Shown here: piece after piece, positions 43,101 to 47,090 of the stretch
Layout of the letters: each line of letters starts with the position of its first letter
Numbering within the stretch: the first letter of the stretch is position 1
Assembly (NCBI RefSeq): GCF_024868665.1
Contig: NC_079907.1
Coordinates: 15,702,413-15,766,412 of the forward strand
Direction: 5' to 3'
Source of the DNA: Triplophysa rosa
Taxonomy: Eukaryota > Chordata > Actinopteri > Cypriniformes > Nemacheilidae
DNA: 64,000 bases
Translations under genes and position numbers: made by a program
The notes under the pieces: model-generated
Databases searched by the model: none
What the model was told of the DNA's origin: nothing
Seen by the model: only the letters and a program-made list of their open reading frames with translations

Positions 43101-43781
43101 CGGAGAGTTGAGAACTTTGTGACTACTTCCCATTAACGTAACGTTAACTGTAGGCTACTTGATGTTTTAAACGCAGGCCTGTGTTCCAGTTTGGTACAAT
43201 CGCTCTAATCGAAACACACTTATGTTTTTAACACCAGTCAGACATTGTTTCCTTACCTGCTCTGGGAAACAAATATTGTGTCAAATTTTGCACTATTCAT
43301 GATTTCGACCACATCATCGCCACCAAACAGTTTAACTTTGCACCTGCAAACGCATCCGGTGAACCGAATGCTTCGCTTCAAAAGAAAGATTTGCGGCAAA
43401 GAGCGAGATAGTAACTGAACTCACCTCGTTCACCACTTCGGAGAAGTACACCAAATGAGAGTGCATAATGTCTCCATAAATTAAATCAGTTTTCATTGTA
43501 TTAACAGACAATGTTTTGTTACTCCGCTTAAAAAAATATATTGTTCTGTTCTTCTGGGTTTCTACAAATCCGAAAGAAGGAATCAGCTGTCCTGAGGAGT
43601 TTAGCGTAACAACAAGAGTTGTGTGATCTGATTTGTCCAAAAAGTCTTGAATGGTTTGTCTTTGCTCCTCTTTTGCAAGACATTTTTGCCAAATGTCAGA
43701 TTTTAGTTGAAATGTTTTCAACACGTAGTTCCCTAAGTATTCAAATCTTTTATCAACTTTTTGTGAATCTTGCTCTTCCAT
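591..43781 (-). CDS. dnah9: Axonemal dynein heavy chain, DNAH9-like (5' part of gene, 11 exons)
   Basis: This is the N-terminal tail region of an outer-arm beta-type axonemal dynein heavy chain, the ATP-driven motor of motile cilia; the part seen is the DHC_N1 stem that binds intermediate chains. Eleven GT-AG exons join in frame: 43425-43781, 36558-36754, 36265-36423, 36034-36164, 35740-35951, 35272-35505, 7985-8152, 7792-7908, 1004-1154, 755-869 and 591-659. They total 1910 nt, about 636 residues with no stop. Every junction keeps phase (0,2,2,1,0,0,0,0,1,2,2), which strongly supports the model. Recognisable stretches include [34 protein letters not shown] and [13 protein letters not shown]. 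From memory the best family fit is DNAH9, but DNAH17 and DNAH11 share many of these motifs, so the symbol is provisional. The motor domain lies beyond base 1. Introns 1, 6 and 8 are swollen by transposons. Confidence 0.9.
1385..5440 (-). CDS. DIRS ORF1: Gag-like protein running into a tyrosine recombinase start
   Basis: A single open frame of 1351 codons. The first 670 or so residues look like a DIRS Gag: an acidic N-terminal region, a proline- and arginine-rich middle, and the basic patch [10 protein letters not shown]. Then the frame passes, still open, through the region that encodes RT/RNase H in another frame. It ends with a peptide typical of the N-terminal part of DIRS tyrosine recombinases ([17 protein letters not shown]), then runs into hAT sequence and stops. 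The catalytic recombinase residues are absent. Whether the whole frame is translated as one protein is unknown; the last 40 codons are host-element sequence. Confidence 0.6.
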   Translation of the reverse strand: MVCLGLKHAEEALENPEHCSHCLVLPKKLLRRRLKVAATQCIELGLSDSDGGHGDGDAPPGASRGVTSLHWADLPNPAFPEEDIFAGNLPFADEPAGSGDEDDAGLLGVSEDEEPIPLSGFYQANPPAALPQSILLDVCERAAAHLNIPWPAPQSATDQERDVYDGKVLGPPPGPRKQLFPVLPACAKHVRHYWSDPLNLKHGLAGLEVKDMAALGLGDPPAVEPSITRHLNPVQGGLLTPPKPVLPGKMDRFSASVHQAAYKSSALAVRALNVSSLLSAYQAEILEDLGQQLDKGSPSPTLWKEILTVNDLVLRNARQAVQACGHSMALSVVGERALWLNLSGLPDSEKRRVAGAPVEPGQALFGPAVALMQQRCDDKKKEDEAFKLCLPKKAAPRQLPTASLPNPPSRCETRIIAGRNRATNPLHGRVTHPLLNPGEERLPPRLGNPPTQPRPTLNASGWPDVRPLGTESPRLRATSPSDSPSVPEPLSKRRRFSRGGAGQGSQPVRSVAAVFPPPTFRGSVARECGQTVSPHSTHIVPLTQLIKASAPVFPNTKHTKNTMKQTNLLNSFQGEYVSLQRENIFLHPRMPPLVCPLDGAIASQRSQQSVCEDFGASLAPVGTLAIYESAWQTVAPPEWVMRTIMQGYRLQFVMKPPLFNGVLSSGGELRSYSERRNLFSLNEGSDSGGTSQPDKSRVLFPLFPGPKEGRLSPPHLGPPNVEQTFEEIQFQNVKPRHSGPRHKTERLVHVGRSQGCFFPHKHLSATQEVSSFRLSRHMLRIHCSSFRALTQPSDFLSVYGGELGSPENVRSADFDIHRRLAHRGRIGRESAAGHLQRAYTHHISRVQGECDQKQFYTQPECDFPGLGAELGLHASASLPGARPLSNELRVAVQRGGESAVSHMPQIAGSYGFSYPSFAAGTSANESIHEMGFVTTFQPGTRSLPLCDSDARLHGSSSPLERRGLLRTGDPFGNGSDAESCDDRCVPNRLGCHPGGQSGERCVAEHTTFSTHKLFRAPDHMESSELFSASPARTSCARTLRQYHSSRVYQSAGRLTLTETSRSSSQAFGVERAVFPVVTRDSCSRYSEQRCGPSVEGEPTLRRLAPPPSDSGHDMEKIRTGNRRSIRLARKQPLSYVLLAKGLGCAPRGGRTGPPMAQAAAVCFSSSVPDNSHTGQSEREGPVSPSNSSQVAQSTVAGRDNPSVIRPAVAPPPPHRPIVSGERGNLSPTPGQGGSLGLAREKSNLNALGLHPRVVATIQNARAVSTRSLYGCKWQVFEEWCDGRSLTSYQCSVPDILCFLQDLMVYGITYGNIFVSFLLVDENVSIFLLQFSLSCIHFYLVFVSFSSVKTCR
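1540..6540 (-). mobile_element. DIRS-type retrotransposon, 3'-truncated
   Basis: This is a tyrosine-recombinase retrotransposon read on the minus strand. It has a Gag-like frame, an overlapping reverse transcriptase/RNase H frame, and only the start of the recombinase. The sequence stops in the N-terminal recombinase region near 1540, so the catalytic R-H-R-Y part and the 3' end are missing. DIRS elements give no target duplication, so the outer limits (about 1540 and 6540) are approximate. The 5' untranslated region is roughly 5445-6540. Confidence 0.7.
1708..3396 (-). CDS. DIRS reverse transcriptase / RNase H
   Basis: A 562-residue frame with reverse transcriptase followed by RNase H. The RT fingers start at [17 protein letters not shown] (residues about 22-38), the palm aspartate is in [11 protein letters not shown] (69-79), the LPFGLSLSP block is near 103-111, and the catalytic YIDD box is at 135-138. 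RNase H follows around residue 295 ([10 protein letters not shown]), with the CDN motif further on. The YIDD box with this order of domains is typical of DIRS elements. The true start is probably upstream, by frameshift or overlap with ORF1, because RT similarity begins almost at the first methionine. The frame has no stop, so the copy is young or only recently truncated. Confidence 0.85.
   Translation of the reverse strand: MKGAIQVVPPSLISQGFYSRYFLVPKKDGSLRPILDLRMLNKHLRKYNFRMLNHGTLARAIKQNDWFTSVDLKDAFFHISIYPPHRKFLRFAYLGICYEFTVLPFGLSLSPQTFCLCTEASLAPLRMSGLRILTYIDDWLIVAESEEKVLRDTCSVLTHITSLGFRVNVTKSNFTPSQSVIFLGLELSSVSMRARLSQERVLSLMSCVSQFREGARVQYRTCLRLQGLMASAIQVLPLGLLRMRAFMKWVLSLHFSPVRDLCRSVTVTRACTAALRHWRDADFYAQGTRLGTVVMRKVVTTDASLTGWGATQEGRVVNGVWPSILRSAHINYLELLTIWKALNYFLPRLLGHHVLVRCDNTTAVAYINRQGGLRSPKLHALAHKLLVWSGRFFLSLRATHVPGILNRGADLLSRGNPLYGDWRLHPQIVGMIWRRFGQATVDLFASRENNHCPMFFSLKDSDAPLGVDALAHPWPKLLLYAFPPLCLIIPTLARVREKGLSLLLIAPRWPKAPWLAEIIPLLYAQPWRLPLRTDLLSQANGEIYHPHPDRVALWVWPVRSQT
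6844..7791. other. dnah9 intron 8 remainder
   Basis: AT-rich intron sequence. The only hint of coding is an ATG at 6972 (plus strand) followed by a short peptide with a C-x4-C start like a THAP zinc finger ([13 protein letters not shown]). It soon ends. A C-rich tract near 7250-7285 resembles one at 42160-42200 beside another THAP fragment, so both may be relics of the same repeat. Confidence 0.35.
7792..8152 (-). CDS. dnah9: dnah9-like exons 7-8
   Basis: Exon 7 (7985-8152, 56 codons) encodes the [19 protein letters not shown] block. Exon 8 (7792-7908, 39 codons) encodes a stretch ending in [11 protein letters not shown]. Both are phase 0 at each end. They resume the family alignment exactly where exon 6 stops on the far side of the 27-kb intron 6, which shows that the insertion did not remove coding sequence. 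Confidence 0.9.
8852..9240. repeat. Left hAT end with hairpin, CRE-like site and subterminal array
   Basis: The segment holds the terminal inverted repeat, a near-perfect hairpin (8891-8925, one mismatch in 17-bp arms), a TGACGTCA palindrome (8940-8947, the CREB/ATF consensus), and about four degenerate copies of a 44-60 bp unit containing GTGCAGCACGAGATGCGCAG (9005-9220). The same parts, inverted, form the right end of the family member at 28110-29132. Confidence 0.7.
9600..10900. repeat. Foldback element 1 (about 1.3 kb palindrome)
   Basis: The arm 9628-9888 returns inverted at about 10651-10895, with long near-identical stretches such as the CCAATCA-rich segments and GCATGCACCCAGACGATCAT. 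The similarity continues, more weakly, toward a centre near 10250. No coding sequence is visible. The structure is that of a foldback or long-TIR DNA element. Confidence 0.65.
10904..12801. repeat. Foldback element 2 (about 1.9 kb) with an exon-like arm
   Basis: The arm 10904-11385 returns inverted at about 12100-12801 with high identity. Both arms open and close with GCGTTATTATAATGACAAAT-type sequence. In the left arm an ATG in good context (11302) starts a 7-codon frame that ends exactly at a CAG-GTAACA donor (11322). In the right arm the ATG is lost. This may be the first exon of a vanished transposase gene. The unpaired middle (11385-12100) shows nothing recognisable. Confidence 0.6.
12802..13490. 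other. Repeat-like sequence, unclassified
   Basis: It begins with CAGGGCCGGATTATCCAATG, which looks like the terminus of another DNA transposon inserted at the edge of foldback element 2. Around 13205-13315 a short segment is bounded by two inward copies of a TTTCCATCCAA motif. No coding evidence. Confidence 0.3.
13498..14668. repeat. Tandem copies of a ~340-bp AT-rich repeat with an inserted MITE
   Basis: A unit starting ACATTTTTTAAATGCAGAGA recurs with a period of about 339 bp (13498 and 13837). A third, partial copy at 14459-14668 is separated from the others by the MITE at 14145-14456. The copies differ by few substitutions, so the amplification is recent. A single ambiguous base lies at 13497, on the array edge. 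Confidence 0.75.
14145..14456. mobile_element. MITE with GGGTAACACTTTACAATAAG ends
   Basis: This is a 312-bp element whose inverted termini match over more than 25 bp, starting GGGTAACACTTTACAATAAG. It has no coding capacity. It splits the second and third units of the surrounding tandem array. Confidence 0.8.
15265..19944 (-). CDS. Kinase A: pim-like serine/threonine kinase, probably catalytically altered
   Basis: A nine-exon model: 19938-19944, 19036-19335, 18495-18815, 17674-17907, 17006-17100, 16824-16871, 15996-16374, 15502-15621 and 15265-15362. It totals 1602 nt and 533 residues, and all phases match. An N-terminal basic/proline-rich linker encoded by three similar exons is followed by a kinase domain. 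It has a glycine loop GKGYFGLV (about 301-308), VAIK lysine 323, catalytic loop HGDLSLNN (about 422) and DFGCG (443). The exon pattern and the DFGCG motif indicate the teleost pim expansion. Unusual points: HRD is HGD, the loop lysine is serine, and the exon after DFG is short (40 codons) and lacks an APE motif. The donors of exons 2 and 3 (GTCTRT) are weak. The frame is also open upstream to an ATG at 20205, so the start is uncertain. Confidence 0.75.
15695..15885. mobile_element. Short MITE-like repeat in a kinase A intron
   Basis: This segment of about 190 bp has inverted-type ends (GCACTTTATTTTACAGT near the left, ACTGTAAAATAATGTGC near the right). It lies between the last two large exons of kinase A and has no coding capacity. 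Confidence 0.55.
16451..16798. mobile_element. Mariner-like MITE, kinase A copy
   Basis: A 348-bp element bounded by CAGTGGGGTCTAAAA and, inverted, CAGTGGGGTCCAAAA. It has a TA before the left end, as expected for Tc1/mariner targets. It lies between the VAIK exon and the catalytic-loop exon of kinase A. The same element, in the same gene-sense orientation, lies in the same intron of kinase B. Confidence 0.75.
17185..17470. mobile_element. MITE with TTAAAGGGATAGTT ends
   Basis: The ends TTAAAGGGATAGTT and AACTATCACTTTAA are inverted and share TTAA, which suggests a TTAA-targeting non-autonomous element. The interior contains an inverted pair around ATGGGGGATGAGATCT. It lies between kinase A exons 4 and 5. 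A relative is at 55150-55412. Confidence 0.65.
17674..19335 (-). repeat. Triplicated N-terminal linker exon of kinase A
   Basis: Three exons (19036-19335, 18495-18815 and 17674-17907) start with a lysine-rich, CFKRAWR-type segment and continue with DPDPS repeats ending in a [14 protein letters not shown] tail. All are phase 1-1 and can be skipped or multiplied without frame damage. The flanking introns are also similar, so the unit of duplication was exon plus intron. The 234-bp copy has lost the middle part. Kinase B has only one short counterpart (21447-21515). Confidence 0.7.
19945..21191. promoter_or_regulatory. Shared head-to-head upstream region of kinases A and B
   Basis: The two kinase start codons face away from each other, 1.25 kb apart. 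The region contains CCAAT-type boxes (for example GCCAATCAGATT near 20610) and a cluster of short repeats of the CACGTGCATAAAA kind (20280-20450). Short blocks beside both first exons look related (ATCGCT-TACA then CCAGTAA), which suggests duplicated 5' regions. A bidirectional promoter is inferred only from layout. Confidence 0.4.
21192..28060 (+). CDS. Kinase B: pim-like serine/threonine kinase, probably catalytically altered
   Basis: A seven-exon model: 21192-21210, 21447-21515, 25680-25774, 25938-25985, 26768-27146, 27329-27439 and 27957-28060. It totals 825 nt and 274 residues, with matching phases and canonical splice sites. Exons 3, 4 and 5 have exactly the same lengths (95, 48 and 379) as their kinase A counterparts. 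Motifs are the glycine loop GSGSYGAV (about 43-50), VAIK lysine 65, HGDLSWTN (about 164) and DFGCG (185). As in A, the catalytic loop has HGD with serine instead of lysine. The exon after DFG (37 codons, cysteine-rich GCCCFTG) has no APE motif. The C-terminal helix ADRLTLDEF is kept. The start is the first ATG before a GTTAGT donor. It probably encodes a small cytosolic pseudokinase-like protein, but activity cannot be judged from sequence alone. Confidence 0.78.
21534..21893. mobile_element. MITE with TGTCCGAAA ends
   Basis: This element of about 360 bp is bounded by TGTCCGAAACAGCCCCCTAT and, inverted, TGTCCGAAATCGCCCACTAT. It lies in kinase B intron 2, has no coding capacity, and looks like a hAT-type non-autonomous element. 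Confidence 0.6.
22783..24215 (+). mobile_element. Kolobok-like element, TTAA-flanked, with a THAP exon
   Basis: The ends AGGGGTCATATG and CATATGACCCCT are inverted repeats, directly flanked by TTAA on both sides (22779-22782 and 24216-24219). TTAA targets combined with a THAP-domain protein are characteristic of the Kolobok superfamily. At 1.43 kb it keeps only the first coding exon, so it cannot move on its own. Confidence 0.65.
23068..23289 (+). pseudogene. THAP zinc-finger exon of a Kolobok-like transposase
   Basis: A 73-residue frame starting [14 protein letters not shown]. It shows the C2CH pattern of THAP DNA-binding domains: C-x3-C, 37 residues, then C-x2-H in VCAAHF, with the conserved tryptophan in KNKWLHF. 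It stops after HESFG. No transposase catalytic core follows within the element, so this is a remnant. Confidence 0.7.
26041..26711. mobile_element. Mariner-like MITE, kinase B copy, split by a solo LTR
   Basis: This is the kinase B counterpart of the element at 16451-16798, at the same intron position and orientation relative to the gene. It ends GACCCCACTGTA at 26711. Shared internal text includes TTTGAGACATTGACATGTAA and ACTATTCTTGTGTGTTGAAG. The solo LTR at 26268-26612 was inserted later. Confidence 0.7.
26268..26612. mobile_element. Solo LTR
   Basis: A 345-bp segment starting TGTGACGAGG and ending CGTTACA, with a perfect 5-bp target duplication AATGT (26263-26267 and 26613-26617). An AATAAAG signal near 26550 fits an LTR polyadenylation site. 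No internal retroelement sequence adjoins it, so it is a recombined solo LTR, absent from the kinase A copy. Confidence 0.75.
28110..29132 (+). mobile_element. Intact 1023-bp hAT-type non-autonomous element
   Basis: It starts TAGGGCTGCAAC and ends GTTGCAGCCCTA, flanked by a perfect 8-bp duplication GTTTTGAG (28102-28109 and 29133-29140). The left end carries an ATCGATTA-rich block. The right end has about six copies of a GTGCTGCACGGAGAGACGCA unit (28680-28980), a TGACGTCA palindrome (29037-29044) and a perfect 17-bp hairpin with a 1-base loop (29059-29093). It sits 50 bp after the kinase B stop and is the reference for the ends of the 26-kb unit. It has no coding capacity. Confidence 0.85.
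29369..29981 (-). mobile_element. LTR of a retrovirus-like element
   Basis: Read on the minus strand: a polypurine tract (29985-29997, AAAGGGGGG), then an LTR of about 613 bp with a TATA box (TTTATATAAA near 29640-29655) and AATAAA (near 29443) in the expected order, ending in CA at 29369. Only this one LTR is seen. The matching 5' LTR is not in the window. Confidence 0.5.
30280..30960 (-). pseudogene. Endogenous retrovirus fragment with Env transmembrane-subunit relic
   Basis: The minus strand just before the polypurine tract and LTR contains a short peptide like the ectodomain of a retroviral transmembrane subunit (about 30580-30680). A heptad-type stretch is followed by a cysteine cluster of the form C-x7-C-x-C. 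The relic is broken: the two halves lie in different frames and stops occur nearby. It is old, non-functional and truncated on the far side, where a Tc1-type transposase fragment follows at about 30980. Confidence 0.45.
31022..31644 (+). pseudogene. Tc1/mariner transposase C-terminus and 3' end
   Basis: The frame to 31356 encodes the last part of a Tc1-type DDE transposase: [10 protein letters not shown] carries the second aspartate, and [12 protein letters not shown] supplies the glutamate after exactly 34 residues (the DD34E spacing). The downstream sequence ends with a terminal-repeat-like GACCAGCACCTGTA near 31644. The N-terminal DNA-binding part and first aspartate are missing. Confidence 0.75.
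31925..32155 (-). pseudogene. LINE-type C-terminal zinc-knuckle remnant
   Basis: A 76-residue frame with a CCHC pattern (C-x2-C-x9-H-x4-C around [20 protein letters not shown]), preceded by a basic helix ([11 protein letters not shown]). This resembles the zinc-binding region that follows reverse transcriptase in some non-LTR elements. No RT is adjacent. Only the fragment is left. Confidence 0.45.
33180..33771. repeat. 98-bp minisatellite running into an assembly gap
   Basis: About six copies of a 98-99 bp unit containing CGAGTCGTTCGTTCATCACG, almost identical except for single-base changes. The array ends at the 100-N gap, so its real length is unknown. A GA-rich microsatellite and an ambiguous base (33186) precede it. 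The unit resembles single GTTCATTTCGTTCATT-type motifs at 32590-32700. Confidence 0.85.
33772..33871. other. Assembly gap (100 N)
   Basis: Exactly 100 N, the usual placeholder for a gap of unknown size, at the end of the minisatellite. Confidence 0.95.
33872..34987. other. Non-coding DNA before the right hAT end
   Basis: AT-rich with no recognisable gene. At 34835-34987 it carries a terminus of another repeat (inverted reading GGGGCCTCATTTATAAAACA) that abuts and truncates the inner side of the right hAT end. Confidence 0.4.
35272..36754 (-). CDS. dnah9: dnah9-like exons 2-6
   Basis: Five closely spaced exons: 36558-36754, 36265-36423, 36034-36164, 35740-35951 and 35272-35505. Each is bounded by AG acceptors and GT donors, and the phases match. 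Exon 3 encodes the segment around the two tryptophans in VVIDWSNQ and ISFWKNR. Exon 5 carries the very conserved dynein-tail motif around [19 protein letters not shown]. Exon 6 has the [15 protein letters not shown] block. This compact group contrasts with the huge introns on either side: intron 1 is 6.7 kb and intron 6 is 27.1 kb. Confidence 0.9.
36961..38895 (+). CDS. L2 LINE reverse transcriptase (intact frame)
   Basis: A 644-residue frame; the first ten residues derive from the host hAT element. Reverse transcriptase blocks are in order: [45 protein letters not shown] (first catalytic aspartate), [15 protein letters not shown], and the YADD box in [12 protein letters not shown]. The thumb and C-terminal region follow ([20 protein letters not shown]). 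The endonuclease half is absent through 5' truncation, so it is dead as an element although the RT frame is uninterrupted. This suggests very recent insertion. Confidence 0.9.
   Translation: MHVLNRRGHCQQTQLEVFKIAWKESANCYKKALKAAKAEHLRNLIETNKNNPRFLFSTVAKLTNKQTSPDLGIPPHLGSNDFMNFFTEKIENIRDKIVKTQPPSLSYKLVPTIAPKERLQCFSPIKQEDLIKLIATSKPTTCLLDPIPTKLLKELLPVAIEPIYNIINSSINLGHVPGAFKLAVIKPLIKKPNLDPNELGNYRPISNLPFLSKILEKVVSTQLCSFLQNNDIHEKFQSGFRPHHSTETALVKITNDLLIASDKGNISLLVLLDLSAAFDTVDHKILLDRLHNYTGIQGQALQWFRSYLSDRHQFVHLNGESSNLTQVNYGLPQGSVLGPLLFSIYMLPLGNIIRKHGISFHCYADDTQLYISSRPDDSFQLSKLAECIDDIKHWMTCNFLLLNSNKTEILLIGPKTREQNISDYDLQIEGCTVTPTNTVKDLGVILDSNLSFKNHISNVTKTAFFHLRNVAKLRNILCVADAEKLIHAFVTSRLDYCNALLSGCPAASINKLQLVQNAAARVLTRSRKYDHITPMLSTLHWLPIKYRIDFKVLLITYKALNGLAPTYITELLPHYNPSRSLRSQNSRLLITPRITKSTKGGRAFSYVAPKLWNSLPDTIRGSDTLSQFKSRLKTHLFSQAFTNT
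36992..39950 (+). mobile_element. L2-clade LINE, 5'-truncated copy 1
   Basis: It comprises the reverse transcriptase frame, a GC-rich 3' untranslated region, and the L2-type tail GCGCTATATAAATAAAATTG followed by ATTGAATTG repeats. Similarity to the longer copy at 49-54 kb begins at about 36992, so the endonuclease and ORF1 are missing. It is about 99 percent identical to that copy where they overlap, by eye. Confidence 0.88.
41155..41285. repeat. Diverged copy of the dnah9 promoter segment in intron 1
   Basis: This stretch parallels 43832-43940 in order: CACTG-, ATAGTAAC, ATTGTTT, then GCTGTTGCTATG, GAGCT-AATGTCTTC and GGACTA. It has several substitutions and small indels. The X-box half-sites are partly kept. 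It may be a duplicated promoter segment or a second copy of a low-copy repeat. Confidence 0.55.
41932..42130 (+). pseudogene. THAP-domain fragment
   Basis: The frame encodes the second half of a THAP zinc finger: C-x2-H in [13 protein letters not shown] and the following [13 protein letters not shown] segment, where the family usually has its AVP-like motif. The first cysteine pair is missing. It lies in dnah9 intron 1 and is probably a transposon relic; a possible first half of a similar domain is at about 6972. Confidence 0.4.
43425..43781 (-). CDS. dnah9: dnah9-like exon 1 (start codon)
   Basis: This coding exon starts at the ATG at 43781-43779 and ends at a consensus donor (GAG then GTGAGT) after 119 codons, in phase 0. 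The peptide begins [17 protein letters not shown] and resembles the N-terminus of beta-type dynein heavy chains (a KxFQLK segment, then SGQLIPSFG). The reading frame stays open past the donor to 43332, but the family match stops at the splice site. Confidence 0.85.
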
Positions 43782-43837
43782 TTTGGCGCTGTGTAGATAT
43801 GACTGACTGGACTGACTGAGACTCCCTTAAGCCACTG

Positions 43838-43883
43838 GTCCCATAGTAACCCATTGTTTGTAACCTGCTGTTGCTATGGGAAC
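43838..43883. promoter_or_regulatory. RFX X-box-like inverted pair in the dnah9 promoter
   Basis: The site at 43870-43883, GTTGCTATGGGAAC, matches the ciliary-gene X-box consensus RYYNYY-(1-3)-RRNRAC at every position, with a 2-base spacer. It lies 89-102 bp upstream of the dnah9 start codon. A diverged copy on the other strand (43838-43850) makes a near-palindromic pair. RFX factors are the known regulators of motile-cilia genes, so the site fits its neighbour. Binding is inferred, and a related segment occurs in intron 1. Confidence 0.6.
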
Positions 43884-43886
43884 AGA

Positions 43887-46380
43887 GACAATGCTTAGAG
43901 CTGAATGTCTTCACACAGGTGCATTTTGAAGGACTACAATTAAGCCCAAAACAAAAGTTTAAAGGCCTAATATTTAAAAAAATCACGTAATCATGTAAAT
44001 AAATAACAAAGAAGTAGTTGAATTTGGAAACATGTACATAAATCCAACAATAAAATCACACTGTTCTAAAAGTAATTTTAAATTGCAGTGTGGTTGTTTT
44101 CTTTTTAATCCATTTGCAAAAATCGTGTTATTTGACAGATGCAAATAAATACGGTGCAAATATTTGTAACGTGTAAATAATAATCAAAGTCCTGTTGTAA
44201 AATTTCGTTCAGATATTTAAATAAAAAGCATAAACAAAGCAAATAAAAACCTTTTGGTTTCAGGAGGCCAGGCCAAAATAATAAACACCAAAACAGGACA
44301 AAAACTCCCCCAAAACTAAATGTCGTATCAAAATAAAACAAAAGCCAAAATGTTGCTTACCTTCCCCCTTTACTAAATTACTTTTGTAAAGTGTTTACAT
44401 GTTTTTGTCAATATATACAAATAAAATATTTACAAAAGCCAGCAATAATGCTTCTAGAACAACACTGAAGCTCTGCCAAACACAACAGCTCCCAAACACC
44501 AAACAACCCTGTAGTGTTACCCGTATTTCCTTTTTATCTTTCTCACAGGTCAAGTGATTGCCATCAGGGAAAAGGGTGAAGTAATCCAATGGTGAATATC
44601 TGAGATGTGACAAATAAAAATGAAGTTTCTTTTACTTTTGCATTTGCGTGTGACTTTTATACAATATATGCATTATATACCCAAATGCCCTTTTTATATT
44701 TGGCATCCTCTTTAGAATAGAGTTAAGAGAAAATACGCTAGTAATAGGTCTATATACAGTATAAAACTATGTATGTGTGCAGTAATATTCGAATTCCACT
44801 AGATGGCGGTATAAGAGAACACAGCAGGATGTTGCGCTTTAAAAACTTGTATTAAACTTCTGCAGTGTTACACTAAACCTCAAGCAGCCTTTTCTTCTTG
44901 TGTTGTTGTGCACTAAAGATTTAGATTTGGCACTCACTTGTATTTAAAGCAACTTTAAGTGCATTCAAGCTAAGAGTTTGGTTCCAAAATGAGTTAAGTA
45001 ATTTTAAGTAAATGTTAAGTAAATGTTAAGTAATTTTCAGTTTTTTTGTTGTGCATTCCAATTACTATCAATCAAACTGCAAAATAATAAAAAATACAGC
45101 TAACTAACACATAAAACACAATAAAAACATTATAATATAATAAAAAACATGATTTAAAAAAATTGTTTAGTTAATATATTTAGTTATCTCATTTTGGAAC
45201 CAAACTCTTCATATATATATATATATAATAAAATATATANNNNNNNNNNNNNNNNNNNNNNNNNATATATATATATATTAAGGTGAGTTCAGTTACGCTG
45301 ATAGAGTGAATCATTCTTTTTAGCGGAATCATTTATTTGAAGGATTCATTCGGGTCACACGTTTTTCCCAGAACCTCATTCGACATGTCCTAGGATCCGA
45401 TAGACCAGATAGGGTTGAGGAAGTCCTCAATGAGCAACATCCAAATATTTACATTTGTGAATTTTAATAGAAATTATAAAAGTGAAACAATACGTCATCT
45501 TAATTTGTATGTAAAGTTTAAATCTGCTTTAAGTCTGCTTTAAAAAAGTGTAGACCAAATAACTTATTTGTTGTGCTTTTTAAACTCACTATAACATTTT
45601 TCACCTTTACTATAGCCTACAAAGATTTATTGTATCTATTTTTTCCCCATGAGTCACTGTAGTAAATTTTCTGAGTTTATCTCATTGTCAATAAATACAT
45701 TTGCAATGATATCATTAATGGGGTGTGGAGCTGCGTCTTATACTGTACGTGTGATAAATATACACACCATGTACATAAAGGTTCATTCTCCTCCTTACCC
45801 AGACAGCTTTCTCTATGTCAACAAATATGAAAACAGTCTTGCTTCTCCAGCATCCAATAACCTAAAATAAATATGCTGATAATGTTACTGTTTATTTTCT
45901 GCATGTCACCTCCTCCGTTCAGTGTTATCCAGTGTTAAATTTGACATTGTGAGGGTCAAACATTTAATTTAAACCATATTTCTTTAAACCCAACAATTAC
46001 TGGTCAGTTTTTGTTTGAGAAATAATGTGTTATCAGTGTAATGCGGTGTCACGGTGTACAATGATACACAGATTCATTTATCAACTTTATAAGAGGCAAA
46101 ATTTGGAACAACAAGATAAGAAGCAATTAGTTTTATTATAAGAGATGCATCACTTCTGAAGAGATGTATTCTGTTTCTGTCTATAACCAATGGAGGGGGC
46201 TAAAGCAGCACATTTGAGATACATACAGTTTACATACAGTTTGGAAGAAAACCTTACTTGGGTTTATATAAAACATTGGACCTCAGAATATGGATAATGA
46301 ATTTTCCCCATTTTGGTTAATCTACAAATGAAGATTTTGGTATCTCAAACAATATTTTTGTATTTTAAAGCATATTTTTC
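43887..46380. other. Intergenic DNA upstream of dnah9
   Basis: AT-rich with no gene recognised. It contains an AT dinucleotide repeat interrupted by a 25-N gap at 45240-45264. Confidence 0.5.
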
Positions 46381-46389
46381 ATATTCAGG

Positions 46390-47090
46390 TAAGTGAATTG
46401 TCACATCCATAACGGCCCATATTCCCAATAAATGGGCACATGAAAATTAAATTAACTATTTTGTGATCTATTAAGAGCAATTCCTTCCCATTTTTTATTG
46501 CTTCTGATTTTAATTCACAGAAATCCTACAAAGTATGTTGTCTCTCAAAAACGTTATTTTTTGTCCCCTCCAAAACGCATTTAATTTCTCCTCTTTTATA
46601 ATAGAAAACTCTTGCATAGACTAATATTTTTCTGATGTCTAGACTCTAGAAATGGGCTTCAACAAAATATAAACAGATAATTCAATAATAAATACATTCT
46701 CTGAGAATTTATATTTCAAGTTTTGACTGAACGTGTCACATCCATAACAGTCCTCATAAATGGGCACATGAAAATTAAAATAACTATTTTGTGATCTATG
46801 TATGTAGAGCCATCCTTTCTTCATTTGTTGGGTATTGTTGCTTCTGGTTTGAACATTTAAATACACAGAAATCCTACAAAGTATGTTTTTGTCATTTTTG
46901 TCACATCCATAAATGAATGCTCTTTTAAATTAGAAAACTTGTCCATATACTCATCTTTTTTCTGATGTCTGGACTCTAGCACCAGGGACTTTGTAAAATA
47001 TAAACGGATGATTCAACATATTGGTAAAAAATACATTCACTGAGAGTTTGTATTTCAAGTTTTGACTAAAAATGTCACATCCATGCTGCT
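46390..47090. repeat. Two-copy tandem repeat, unit about 335 bp
   Basis: Landmarks such as GTCACATCCATAAC, AAATGGGCACATGAAAATTA and CTGATGTCT-GACTCTAG recur at spacings of 334-336 bp, followed by a partial third start. The copies are clearly diverged. No coding. Confidence 0.65.
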
